In this document: in pieces, positions 54,763 to 63,737 of the stretch
Layout of the letters: the number at the start of each line of letters is the position of its first letter
How positions within the stretch are numbered: position 1 is the first letter of the stretch
Origin: Candidatus Saccharicenans sp.
GTDB taxonomy: Bacteria; Acidobacteriota; Aminicenantia; Aminicenantales; Saccharicenantaceae
NCBI GenBank assembly: GCA_030018265.1
Contig: JASEFX010000003.1
Location: 37,902 to 101,901 of the forward strand
Length of the DNA: 64,000 nucleotides
Direction of reading: 5' to 3'
Made by a program: the position numbers and the translations under genes
Notes under the pieces: generated by a model
Seen by the model: only the letters and a program-made list of their open reading frames with translations
Databases searched by the model: none
Told to the model about the DNA's origin: nothing

Positions 54763-56361
54763 TTAACTCCTTTTCTTTTCGCCAACAATCTGGATGCATT
54801 CCCTTCTGGCGATGATGACCGATACTCCGTGATAATGGAGTTCTTCTTTTATTACCTTAACATTTTCCTGATGATTTTTCGGGAGCGGCACAATCACTCT
54901 GATATGTTCCGGAGCCACACCCAGCCCGGCAATCAGCCGGTCGAGAGGTTCACCGGTGCCGAAGCTCGGCTGCGTTCCGGTCATGGCCACCGTTCCGTTA
55001 TCTAAGATTATGACCGTCATATCAGTATTGGAATGCACAGCATCCAGCAACGGAGTGATGCCTGAATGAGCGAAGGTGGAGTCGCCGATCACCGCCACCG
55101 AAGGATAGATTCCAGCTTCCGCCCCACCCTTGGCCATCGATACGCTGGCCCCCATGCAGACGCAGGTGTGGATGGCATTGTATGGGGGAAGCGCCCCCAG
55201 GGTATAACAGCCAATGTCGGAAAAAACCACCGGCCTGGCAAATCCTTTCAGCGCTTCATTCAAGGCCTTGTAGGTATCAGCGTGGGGACATCCTGTGCAG
55301 AGCTGCGGTGGTCGGGGCGGGAGCTTCAGATCGCCCGACGGCAGTCTGGGATTTTCAGCCAGACCGAGAGCCCTGGCCACCAGATCCGGGGTGAGTTCCC
55401 CGCTCTGAGGCAGCGCGCCGTCCAGCTTCCCGCGAATTCTTTTCCCGGGTATTCCTGCTATTCCCCTTATAAATCTTTCGACAAAAGGATAGCCCTCTTC
55501 AATCACCAGGATTTCTTCCACTCTGTCAATGAGTTCCAGAAGTTTCTTTAACGGAAAAGGATAGGTGGAGATTTTCAGGAAGGAGGGCTCGGAAGGAAGA
55601 AGGGCTGCCACCTCTTTGAAATAATTATAGGCAATTCCCGTTACCACCACCCCTAACTTCCCGCCGTCAGTGTTCAAGCACAGACGGTTGTAGGGGGTAT
55701 TCTCCGAATAATCTAGCAAATCCTTCTGTCTTTCGAGCAGCAGGTTGAACCGGCGTCGGGCATTGGTCGGCAGAAGCGTCCAGTCCTGCCATGTTCCGTA
55801 AGGAAAATCCCGGTTTTTTTCCCGCGCGGGCGCCGGTTCGACCGGAGCCCGGCTGTGGGCCAGCCGGGTGACCAGCCTGATCAAAACCGGAATATGAAAT
55901 TTTTCCGACAGATCAAAAGCTTCCCTGGTCATATCGTAGGCTTCCTGGTGACTGGCCGGCTCTAAACAGAGTATGCGGGCAAAATCAGCGTAATAACGGC
56001 TGTCCTGCTCATTCTGAGAAGAATGCATGCCAGGGTCATCAGCCGAAACTACCACCAGCCCGCCGTTTGCCCCGGTGACGGCAGCGTTGATGAAGGGGTC
56101 AGCCGCGACGTTGAGTCCGACATGCTTGAAGGAAACAAGAGCTCGCTGGCCGGCAAAAGAAACGCCGAGAGCTTCCTCGCAGGCTACTTTCTCATTCACG
56201 CACCATCTGGCAATATATTTCTGGTTGCCGTCAGACCTGGATATCAGATATTCCATGATTTCAGAAGCCGGTGTCCCTGGATAGGAATAGGCAGCGGTCA
56301 GACCGGCGTCAATCGCCGCCTGGGCTACCGCCTCGTCTCCGAGAAGAACAATTTTTGGCAT
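54763..56361 (-). CDS. iorA: Indolepyruvate:ferredoxin oxidoreductase subunit alpha, lacking Fe-S tail
   Basis: A 532-aa TPP enzyme subunit oxidising aryl-pyruvates to aryl-acetyl-CoA. The N-terminal pyrimidine-binding domain (MPKIVLLGDEAVAQAAIDAG) and SYPGTPASEI lead; CTGCPHADTYKAL near residue 353 and the TPP motif GDSTFAHSGITPLLDA near residue 425, with ILDNGTVAMTGTQ, follow. Usual IorA proteins are about 590-650 aa and end with two 4Fe-4S ferredoxin motifs. Here the chain stops after IIARRECIQIVGEKKRS and iorB begins at once, so the ferredoxin tail is absent. Confidence 0.92.
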   Translation of the reverse strand: MPKIVLLGDEAVAQAAIDAGLTAAYSYPGTPASEIMEYLISRSDGNQKYIARWCVNEKVACEEALGVSFAGQRALVSFKHVGLNVAADPFINAAVTGANGGLVVVSADDPGMHSSQNEQDSRYYADFARILCLEPASHQEAYDMTREAFDLSEKFHIPVLIRLVTRLAHSRAPVEPAPAREKNRDFPYGTWQDWTLLPTNARRRFNLLLERQKDLLDYSENTPYNRLCLNTDGGKLGVVVTGIAYNYFKEVAALLPSEPSFLKISTYPFPLKKLLELIDRVEEILVIEEGYPFVERFIRGIAGIPGKRIRGKLDGALPQSGELTPDLVARALGLAENPRLPSGDLKLPPRPPQLCTGCPHADTYKALNEALKGFARPVVFSDIGCYTLGALPPYNAIHTCVCMGASVSMAKGGAEAGIYPSVAVIGDSTFAHSGITPLLDAVHSNTDMTVIILDNGTVAMTGTQPSFGTGEPLDRLIAGLGVAPEHIRVIVPLPKNHQENVKVIKEELHYHGVSVIIARRECIQIVGEKKRS

Positions 56362-56449
56362 TTCTTCATTCCTTAAATAAAATTTTGAAGCTGACAGATT
56401 TAGTAAATAGCATACAATTTATATCTTAAAGCTGTCAAGGAAATAAGAG

Positions 56450-56478
56450 TTGCCCATTTTCCACTATTCCTATAGAAT
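56450..56478 (+). promoter_or_regulatory. Promoter of rrf2-resB-ccsA operon
   Basis: TTGCCC (56450-56455), a 17-bp spacer and TAGAAT (56473-56478) lie 63 bases before the rrf2 start. The 180-base divergent region is shared with the iorA-iorB-acd operon and is where an Rrf2 protein would be expected to bind; I cannot define its site. Confidence 0.5.
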
Positions 56479-56541
56479 TATGGTAAATTATTTATGTCCG
56501 GTATATAAACGGGGAAATCATAACCCGGGAAGGAGGCTTAA

Positions 56542-56994
56542 ATGTTCAGAATTTCAACCAAGGGACGTTACGGCACCCGGCTGATGCTAAATCTGGCCAT
56601 GCACTTCAGCGAGAAATCGCCGGCCAGGTCGTTGAAGGAGATCGCCGAAGAAGAGGACATCTCCTTACGGTATCTGGAACAAATTATAATCCCTCTTCGC
56701 GACCACCGCCTGGTAATAAGCCAGCGGGGGGCTGGAGGAGGTTACACTCTGACGAGGCCGCCAGCAGCCATAAAACTCAGCGAGGTGCTTCAGGCTGTCG
56801 AGGGCAACTGCTGTCTGGTGGAATGCGTTGAGGATGAACGCCTCTGCAAGCGGGCCTCCTACTGCGCGGCTCATGAAATCTGGAAAGAGGGTACACGGGT
56901 GATGAAAAACTACTTCGATTCGATAAGCCTTCAGGACATGGTGAAAATAGCTGAAAAAAAGAGCCGCCGGAAATCAAAGTCGCTGAAGAGCTGA
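56542..56994 (+). CDS. Rrf2-family transcriptional regulator
   Basis: A 150-aa Rrf2 winged-helix regulator (FRISTKGRYGTRLMLNLA start, recognition helix SLRYLEQII). Cysteines C95, C102 and C108 are spaced x6 and x5, close to the three [2Fe-2S] ligands of IscR; C90 and C91 precede them. It may sense iron-sulfur, redox or NO. GGAGG site before the ATG. It is followed by resB after 16 bases and is divergent from the iorA operon, so it may regulate either. Confidence 0.9.
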   Translation: MFRISTKGRYGTRLMLNLAMHFSEKSPARSLKEIAEEEDISLRYLEQIIIPLRDHRLVISQRGAGGGYTLTRPPAAIKLSEVLQAVEGNCCLVECVEDERLCKRASYCAAHEIWKEGTRVMKNYFDSISLQDMVKIAEKKSRRKSKSLKS

Positions 56995-57010
56995 AAGAGA
57001 CCGGCAGAAA

Positions 57011-58354
57011 ATGCTCACAGGAGTGTGGTATTTCTTAACTTCCATCAGGCTGGCCATCGTTCTTCTGATCTTAATTATTCTTCTGTCGATAGCCGGAAGT
57101 CTGATTCCCCAGGAACAGGAACCGGAATTTTATCAGAAATATCTGCCGAAAATTTCCGGGTTGATTCTTTTTCTCGAATTCCATCACCTTTATCGCTCTC
57201 CCCTGTTCCTCAGCCTGGTCTTTCTGTTTCTTCTGAATCTGTTATTCTGCAGCCTGAAACAGCTTCCGGCAAAATTTCGCCGGCTTAAAACCACAACAGG
57301 AGATCACCCTCCGGGCAGAATGTACAAGCTGTCGACGGAGGATAGCTTGAAAATAGATAAATGGCTGAACCGGGAAATCCTGTCGCTTGAATCTGTTTTG
57401 AGAAAAAAGGGATTCCGGACAAAAACCATCGAGGAAAGCGGGCAGAAATTCTTTCTGGCAAGAAAGGGTATCCCCGGACTCTTCGGGCCGGAGCTGGTCC
57501 ACCTGGGGTTGATCATCATCATCATGGCCGGATTAATTTCCGCCCTTTTCAGCCAGCGAATCACCCTGGCCTTTCTCGAGGGACAGACCGAAGAGATCCC
57601 GGGCAAAAACTTCGCTCTGCGCCTTGACCGCTTCACCACAGAATATTACCCCGATGGACAGGTAAAAAGCTGGATCAGTGAGGTCTCGGTAATAGAAAAC
57701 GGTCAGGTGAAATTGCAGAAGACGATCAGAGTAAATCATCCGCTTAAATTCGGCGGATTGAGTTTTTTTCAAATGGGTTACGGGCAGGATTGGGATCGGG
57801 CTTCGGTCGAGCTTCAGGTAAAACTGTCTGAGGAGAAAAACATAAAAATTGATATCAGAACAGGAGAAAGCCTGACTTTTGAGGAAGGCTACAGAATCAG
57901 AATTTTATCTTTCGTTCCAGATTTTCAATTAGAGGCCAGCGGTCGAGTGGAAACCCGTTCGACTGAACCCCTAAACCCCGCTGCCCTGGTGGAAATCACT
58001 CATCACAGCGAGCAGGTTTTTCTCGGCTGGGTGTTTGCCCGGCAGCCGGAGCGAAAAGACCTCCATAAACGAACCAGAGCGGAGGTTGAAGTTCGTCTGG
58101 TTAATTTTTCCGCTCCAACTTTTTCCGTGCTGGAAGCTTCTTCCGACCCGGGCACCGGTCCTGTCCGGGCAGGATGCATTCTTATGCTGCTTGGCCTTCT
58201 GACCTCATTTTACCTCCCATTCCGCGAGATCCGCATAAAGCAACAAGCCGGAAGCCTTCCGGAGCTTTATTTTTATTCGAGAAAACAGGCCGAAAGTTTT
58301 CAGGAAGAACTGGCTGTTCTTCTCGGCCTGAATAAAAAAACTTCAAAGGGTTGA
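57011..58354 (+). CDS. resB: Cytochrome c biogenesis protein ResB
   Basis: A 447-aa ResB/Ccs1 protein of the system II cytochrome c maturation pathway, which with CcsA handles heme and attaches it to apocytochromes. Membrane helices are near residues 8-28, 55-75 and 155-180, with a large extracytoplasmic domain (185-375) and a final helix near 378-398. The typical start WYFLTSIRLAIVLLILIILLS is present. It is followed by ccsA after 4 bases. Confidence 0.9.
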   Translation: MLTGVWYFLTSIRLAIVLLILIILLSIAGSLIPQEQEPEFYQKYLPKISGLILFLEFHHLYRSPLFLSLVFLFLLNLLFCSLKQLPAKFRRLKTTTGDHPPGRMYKLSTEDSLKIDKWLNREILSLESVLRKKGFRTKTIEESGQKFFLARKGIPGLFGPELVHLGLIIIIMAGLISALFSQRITLAFLEGQTEEIPGKNFALRLDRFTTEYYPDGQVKSWISEVSVIENGQVKLQKTIRVNHPLKFGGLSFFQMGYGQDWDRASVELQVKLSEEKNIKIDIRTGESLTFEEGYRIRILSFVPDFQLEASGRVETRSTEPLNPAALVEITHHSEQVFLGWVFARQPERKDLHKRTRAEVEVRLVNFSAPTFSVLEASSDPGTGPVRAGCILMLLGLLTSFYLPFREIRIKQQAGSLPELYFYSRKQAESFQEELAVLLGLNKKTSKG

Positions 58355-58358
58355 AAAC

Positions 58359-59171
58359 ATGAGCGAATATACTCTGCTTCTGGCCGCCTTTTTGATTTAT
58401 TTTCTGGTTATGGCCATGGGTTTTTTAAACCTGTTCAAGGGAAAGCAGGAAATCTCCAGGATCTCCTGGTACTTAGCTGTTTTCGGTTTTGCCCTGCATT
58501 CACTTTCTCTCCTGGTAAGGACAGTAAGTAGCCGCCAGGCTCCGTTCACCAGCATGTACGAATCGGTTAACTTCCTCGGCTGGAGCTGCGTGCTGGCCAC
58601 GATCATTTTTATCCGAAAATACCGGCTGCAAAAAACTGCCCCCTATCTCTGGCTGTTGGTGGTGGCGCTGATGGCTCTGGCTTCCTCGCCTGCCCTCCCT
58701 AAAGAAGTGACCCCGCTGGTTCCGGCGCTTCAAAGCTACTGGCTCTGGCTCCACGTCTCGGTGACTCTTCTGGGAGAAGCTTTCCTGGCGGTGGCTTTTG
58801 TCGCCAGCATTCTCTACCTGCTTTCAGCCGAAAAAGAGACAGCGGAAGAAAACTCCTCCGGAAGGAAAGAAAGACTTGACTTTATCGCCTACCGGGCGGT
58901 GACTGTCGGCTTTCCGCTGTTCACGCTTGGAGCCCTTGTTTTCGGAATGATCTGGGCAAGTAAAGCCTGGGGCCGCTACTGGGGCTGGGACCCCAAGGAA
59001 GTCTGGTCTCTGATCACCTGGCTTTTTTATGCCCTTTATCTTCACACCAGGCTGGTGCACGGCTGGAGGGGAAAGAAGTCAGCCCTCATCGCCATCCTCG
59101 GCTTCCTGGCTGCTCTTTTTACTTTTTTCGGGGTCAATTATCTCCTCCGTGGACTCCACAGCTATGTGTGA
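58359..59171 (+). CDS. ccsA: Heme-handling cytochrome c biogenesis protein CcsA/ResC
   Basis: A 270-aa membrane protein with eight helices. The tryptophan-rich WWD-type motif is GRYWGWDPKEVWSL near residue 205, and His residues in ALHSL, WLHVSV and YLHTRLVHGW are the heme-ligand candidates. It works with ResB. A membrane cytochrome c pathway alongside a fermentative operon implies some respiratory or extracellular electron transfer. Confidence 0.92.
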   Translation: MSEYTLLLAAFLIYFLVMAMGFLNLFKGKQEISRISWYLAVFGFALHSLSLLVRTVSSRQAPFTSMYESVNFLGWSCVLATIIFIRKYRLQKTAPYLWLLVVALMALASSPALPKEVTPLVPALQSYWLWLHVSVTLLGEAFLAVAFVASILYLLSAEKETAEENSSGRKERLDFIAYRAVTVGFPLFTLGALVFGMIWASKAWGRYWGWDPKEVWSLITWLFYALYLHTRLVHGWRGKKSALIAILGFLAALFTFFGVNYLLRGLHSYV

Positions 59172-59444
59172 AAAAGTTCCGGGAAAGCCATGCTGAAATA
59201 ATATTGCCTGAGAAAGCCTAAGGAGCTATCCCTGTTGTTGCATTCTCTCCCGTTTCCGGCTCCGTGCAGGGTTAGCCGGACCGGCTGGATTATTTTGAAA
59301 GGCCCGGCTTTATAAAAGCGGTCGCGGATAACAGTATCTGCTATCGAGCTTCATCTCCTTCAGCCAGCTTTTCCCCTGAACTGAATGACCGCAAGAGACA
59401 GCTTCTGCTCTCGCCGGGACCTCAATCTCGTCCAGGCCTGGCAT
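59172..59444. other. GC-rich non-coding region between convergent genes
   Basis: Between the ccsA and folD stops. It contains several GC-rich inverted repeats, for example around 59225-59290 where CCCTG and CAGGG, and CCGGCT and AGCCGG, face each other. It could hold a structured RNA or bidirectional terminators; no family was matched. Confidence 0.3.
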
Positions 59445-60326
59445 TCACAGAGCCATCCGCTCGGCCGCTTCTATGGTATTCATCAGGAGCATGGTAACCG
59501 TCATCGGACCGACGCCGCCCGGAACCGGGGTTATCGCCGCAGCTTTTTCCTTGATGGCTTCAAAATCACAATCGCCAACCAGTTTGAAACCTTTTGGTGA
59601 GTTGGGGTCGGGCACACGGTTGACACCGACATCGATTACCACACAGCCCTCGGGAACCATATCGGCGGTGATGGCCTTCGGCGCACCCATGGCCGCCACC
59701 AGAATTTCTGCCTGAAGGGTGAATTTTTTCAGGTCAGGAGTCCCCGTATGACATATGGTTACGGTGGCGTTGGCGCCGGGTTTTTTCTGCATCAGCAGAG
59801 CGGCCAGTGGTTTGCCGACTATGTTGCTCCGACCGCAGATTACCACGTGTTTGCCTTCAGGACTGTATCCGCTGCGCACCAGCATCTGCTGGACTCCGTA
59901 AGGCGTGCAGGGCAGCGGGCATGGTTCTCCCCGGAGAAGCTTCCCGAGGTTAATCGGATGGAAACCGTCGACATCCTTCTCCGGAGATATATAATTGATA
60001 ACTTTTTCAGTGTTTACCCATTTCGGCAGAGGCAGCTGCACCAGAACTCCGTGGAATCTCGGGTCCCGGTTCAGACGGTCCACGGTTTTCAGAATTTCCT
60101 CTTCGGAAGATTCGGCCGGAAGATGTACTGTCTCTTCAAAAATTCCCACCTCCTCAGCCCCTTTTGCTTTAGCCGTGACGTAGGAAACAGAAGCCGGGTC
60201 CTCGCCCACCAGTATAACACCCAGCCCCGGAGTAATGCCCTTTTTCTTGAGAGCAGCCACCCTTTCCTTCAACTCTTCTCTTATCGAAGCTGCAACTTCT
60301 TTACCTGAGATTATTTTCGCTGCCAT
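59445..60326 (-). CDS. folD: Bifunctional methylenetetrahydrofolate dehydrogenase/cyclohydrolase
   Basis: A 293-aa FolD, interconverting 5,10-methylene-, methenyl- and 10-formyl-tetrahydrofolate with NADP. The N-terminal motif SYVTAKAKGAEEVG carries the catalytic Lys, the central VQLPLPKW is the family phrase and GRSNIVGKPLAALL the cofactor loop. The C-terminal TPVPGGVGPMTVTML completes it. Single gene, convergent with ccsA. Confidence 0.97.
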   Translation of the reverse strand: MAAKIISGKEVAASIREELKERVAALKKKGITPGLGVILVGEDPASVSYVTAKAKGAEEVGIFEETVHLPAESSEEEILKTVDRLNRDPRFHGVLVQLPLPKWVNTEKVINYISPEKDVDGFHPINLGKLLRGEPCPLPCTPYGVQQMLVRSGYSPEGKHVVICGRSNIVGKPLAALLMQKKPGANATVTICHTGTPDLKKFTLQAEILVAAMGAPKAITADMVPEGCVVIDVGVNRVPDPNSPKGFKLVGDCDFEAIKEKAAAITPVPGGVGPMTVTMLLMNTIEAAERMAL

Positions 60327-60479
60327 TTTTTACCTCCCTTTTTTTAATGCGTTAGTAAATTAGCCGAAGAGACTCTCTGAGTCAATAAATATTTCATGAA
60401 CATTTTCCGGCTCTTCGGTCAGCAGACGCGTTTTAACATTTTCTGGATTGAGGTTGAACCGGCAGGCACCATGCTTCCA

Positions 60480-61628
60480 TCAATTTCCCGAGAGTCTCCG
60501 CTCAAGAAGCGGATTTTCTTCAGGATCAACCACTACGATGAAATCTCTATCCTGCTTGGCCCTGAGAAGAGCCCGGTCAGCCAGAGCGTAACAGCGGAAG
60601 AGATCGCGTACTTCCGGACCGAACAGCACACAGCCGACGGAAAATGTTACCTGCGATTCAATTCCGCGGTTTATCGATTGAAACTCGGCCTTCAGCTTGG
60701 AGAAAATGTTCCAGAGGTCGTTCTCGTTTCTGACGCCCGGGAAAAAGAACCCCAGTTCGTCCCCACCAAGCCGTCCGATCAGGTCGGAAGACCTCATTTT
60801 CCGCCTTATAGCCTGTCCCAGGCTCATCAGTATCTCATCCCCCAGAGGATGGCCCAGGGTGTCGTTAATCTCCTTGAACCGGTCTAAATCAAGTATGCAG
60901 AAAGACAAGCGACTTCCGGCAGCTTCTTCTCGGGCAAGGTGGCGCTTGACCTCATCCATGAAGAAACCGCGATTCAGAAGCCCGGTCAGGCTGTCGACCT
61001 CAGCCAGCTGACGCAGAGAAATGGTGTGGAGAAAATTATCGCGATGAAGCTTCTCCAGATAATAAGACACGGCCATGCCTATGAGGTTGGCTGAAACCAG
61101 AAAAAAATTGTTGTTTACAAAAACATAACCAGGTAGCGGGTTCACCACCAGGCTGACTGTTTCAAACCCCAGGATAATGATAAAACCGTTGACTGAAGCC
61201 CGGATAAACCTGAGACCCAGGAAGGTGTAATTGTAGATGATCACCAGCATCAGCCCCTGGGAATAAAGATAGGAAGCCGGGGCCGGAATTATGGCCAGCA
61301 TGGCCAGAATTCCACCGCCTCCCACCAGGATGACAGCTGAGGTGATTTCCTGGTAATAGCGGATGATAATTTTTTTATTGAAGGAGAGAATAAAGCAGGC
61401 CACCATCACCGGGTTCACCAGGGCGAATCTGATAAACCAGATTTTTGGCCAGATAGCTCCCACACTCACTGAATCCAGAATGGCAAAAATAGAGTATAAA
61501 AAAATCCCCAGCAACAGCGCCCAGCGAAATCTGATTATTACCCTCTGGTGGTAACTCTCCAGGAATTTTGCTTCCAGCTCAGGGGATCTGAAGGTCAGGG
61601 TTACCGGGTTGGAAGTGGCTTCAGACAT
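60480..61628 (-). CDS. Membrane GGDEF-domain diguanylate cyclase-like protein
   Basis: A 382-aa protein. Residues 30-195 contain about six membrane helices. The GGDEF domain follows, with the active-site loop written GGDEL near residue 304 rather than GGDEF, and the inhibitory RxxD site (RSSD) five residues upstream. DSLTGLLNRGFF is the domain start. It would make cyclic di-GMP from GTP; the Leu in place of Phe may or may not affect activity. Confidence 0.9.
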   Translation of the reverse strand: MSEATSNPVTLTFRSPELEAKFLESYHQRVIIRFRWALLLGIFLYSIFAILDSVSVGAIWPKIWFIRFALVNPVMVACFILSFNKKIIIRYYQEITSAVILVGGGGILAMLAIIPAPASYLYSQGLMLVIIYNYTFLGLRFIRASVNGFIIILGFETVSLVVNPLPGYVFVNNNFFLVSANLIGMAVSYYLEKLHRDNFLHTISLRQLAEVDSLTGLLNRGFFMDEVKRHLAREEAAGSRLSFCILDLDRFKEINDTLGHPLGDEILMSLGQAIRRKMRSSDLIGRLGGDELGFFFPGVRNENDLWNIFSKLKAEFQSINRGIESQVTFSVGCVLFGPEVRDLFRCYALADRALLRAKQDRDFIVVVDPEENPLLERRLSGN

Positions 61629-61842
61629 TTCCAGAACTCATACCGTCGTTAAATTCGTCAGAATTATATTATCCGCAATCAAACAAATCAACGAAAATTT
61701 GATGGTCAGGGGCCTGTGACCCCGGAAAAAATCACCTTTGAATATTGGAAAAGACTGGTTATTTTCCCTTTTCTCCATCAGGTTTGCCTGATAGAATTAA
61801 ATATGCTAAAATTTTTCCGGCATTCGAGAAAAGGAGAAAACC

Positions 61843-62598
61843 ATGTCCGGACATTCTAAATGGCATTCCATCAAACATAAAAAGGCGGCGGTAGACGCGA
61901 AGAGAGGCAAGATATTTACCAAGTTGATCAGGGAAATAACCGTCGCGGCCAAGATGGGTGGAGGCGACCCGGAGAAAAATCCCCGTCTGCGCAAAGCCAT
62001 AGCCGATGCCAAGGCCGTCAATATGCCTTCCGACAACATCAAAAGAGCGATTATGAAAGGCACCGGCCAGCTTGAGGGCGAAGCTTTTGAAGAAGTGGTT
62101 TATGAGGGATACGGACCAGGCGGAGTGGCCATTTACATCACCGCTCTGACTGACAACAAAAACCGTACGGTGGCTGAGCTCAGACACATCTTCTCCAAGT
62201 ACGGAGGCCGGATCGGCGAGTCTGGCTGTGTCGCCTGGATGTTCAAGCGCCAGGGTTATATAGACGTTGACAAATCAAAAGTTGACGAGGAGAAACTGCT
62301 GGAAATAGCTCTGTCCGCCGGTGCTGACGACGTCCGGGACGACGGCAGCAATTTTGAAATAATCACCACGCCGGAAAATTACGAAGCCGTGCTGGAGGCT
62401 CTGAAGCAGAATAACATCGAAATCTCCGCTTCCAACGTCGGTTATCTGCCGCAGAACTACGTGAAACTTGAGGGCAAACAGGCCGAACAGTGCTTGAAGT
62501 TGATTGAAGAGCTCGAAGACCACGATGACGTTCAATCAGTATCCGCCAATTTCGACATAGACGAAGAAGAGATAGCCAGGTACTCCGCTGCCAGCTAA
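61843..62598 (+). CDS. yebC: YebC/PmpR-family regulatory protein
   Basis: A 251-aa YebC/TACO1 protein starting [21 protein letters not shown], the family signature. Members bind DNA or assist translation of proline-rich nascent chains. It is followed by ruvC after 16 bases, the common yebC-ruvCAB arrangement. Confidence 0.97.
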   Translation: MSGHSKWHSIKHKKAAVDAKRGKIFTKLIREITVAAKMGGGDPEKNPRLRKAIADAKAVNMPSDNIKRAIMKGTGQLEGEAFEEVVYEGYGPGGVAIYITALTDNKNRTVAELRHIFSKYGGRIGESGCVAWMFKRQGYIDVDKSKVDEEKLLEIALSAGADDVRDDGSNFEIITTPENYEAVLEALKQNNIEISASNVGYLPQNYVKLEGKQAEQCLKLIEELEDHDDVQSVSANFDIDEEEIARYSAAS

Positions 62599-62614
62599 CT
62601 GTATGGCCCGTTAG

Positions 62615-63127
62615 ATGAGGGTTCTCGGCATAGACCCCAGCCTGCAATCGACGGGATTCGGCATAGTTGAAAACCGGGGGGATATCCTGCAGGCGGTGGT
62701 TTATGGCATAATCAGGACCGACCGCCGCTCGGAGTTTCATCACCGATTGAACGAAATCCGAACGGAGCTGGAGAAGGTCATAGATCAATTTTCACCGGAA
62801 GAAGTGGCCATCGAAAACCCCTTCTATGCGCGCAACGTCAGGACGGCCATTTCCCTCGGCCAGGTAAGAGGCGCCGTGCTGGTGGCCGTGGCTTCAAGCC
62901 AGCGGCCGCTTTTTGAATACTCAGCGCTGGAAATCAAAAAGGCGGTTACCGGCTACGGCCAGGCAGAAAAGGATCAGGTTCAGCGCATGGTAAAAATTCT
63001 TCTGAACCTTGAGGATGACCGCCTGCCGCTGGACGCATCCGACGCGCTGGCCGCGGCTATCTGTCATCTTAACAACAGACTGCTGACCATCCAACTGGAC
63101 GGCGAGAGGGAACGAAACAGAAAATGA
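62615..63127 (+). CDS. ruvC: Holliday junction resolvase RuvC
   Basis: A 170-aa RuvC. Acidic catalytic residues are in GIDPSLQSTG (Asp7), AIENPFYA (Glu) and LDASDALAAAICH (two Asp). It cleaves Holliday junctions moved by RuvAB. The last codons overlap ruvA by four bases. Confidence 0.97.
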   Translation: MRVLGIDPSLQSTGFGIVENRGDILQAVVYGIIRTDRRSEFHHRLNEIRTELEKVIDQFSPEEVAIENPFYARNVRTAISLGQVRGAVLVAVASSQRPLFEYSALEIKKAVTGYGQAEKDQVQRMVKILLNLEDDRLPLDASDALAAAICHLNNRLLTIQLDGERERNRK

Positions 63128-63711
63128 TCGCTTACCTTAAAGGAAAAATTCTGAAGAAAAAGCCCGGTGAGGTGGTGGTGGAGACCGGTGGCGTCGGCTA
63201 TTCCCTGCTGATTCCTCTTTCCACCTACTTCAAACTTGGAGAGGAAGGAAATCCGGTGGAACTTCTGGTTTACACCCACCTGACGGACGATTCGCTCCAG
63301 CTTTTCGGATTCCTCACGGGGGAAGAAAAGAGCCTTTTTCTCAAGCTGATTTCCATCTCGGGAATCGGACCAAAAATGGCCATAAACATACTCTCCGGAA
63401 TAGAACCACGGGAACTGGAAGAAGCTGTGCGGGAAACCAACGTCACCCGTCTGTCGATGATTCCAGGCATCGGCAAGAAAACCGCACTGCGGGTGATCAT
63501 GGAACTGGCCGATAAAATGGAGAAAAAAGAAAAAGTTCTCTCCCGCCGGGAATCGAAAGAAAGAGAGGACCTGATTTCTGCCCTGGTGAACCTTGGCTTC
63601 CGGCGCAAAGAATCCGAACAGGTGGTGGACCTGACCATCGGCAGCCTCGGCCCCCAGGCCGGTTTCGATACTTTGCTGAGAGAATGTCTGAAAAAGATGT
63701 CCAGAATCTAA
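63124..63711 (+). CDS. ruvA: Holliday junction branch migration protein RuvA
   Basis: A 195-aa Ruv[10 protein letters not shown] start, two helix-hairpin-helix motifs ([13 protein letters not shown] and [13 protein letters not shown]) and a C-terminal domain III that binds RuvB. It loads RuvB at four-way junctions. Confidence 0.97.
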   Translation: MIAYLKGKILKKKPGEVVVETGGVGYSLLIPLSTYFKLGEEGNPVELLVYTHLTDDSLQLFGFLTGEEKSLFLKLISISGIGPKMAINILSGIEPRELEEAVRETNVTRLSMIPGIGKKTALRVIMELADKMEKKEKVLSRRESKEREDLISALVNLGFRRKESEQVVDLTIGSLGPQAGFDTLLRECLKKMSRI

Positions 63712-63737
63712 GGAGAAAAATTCAGCTGAGGAAAAAA

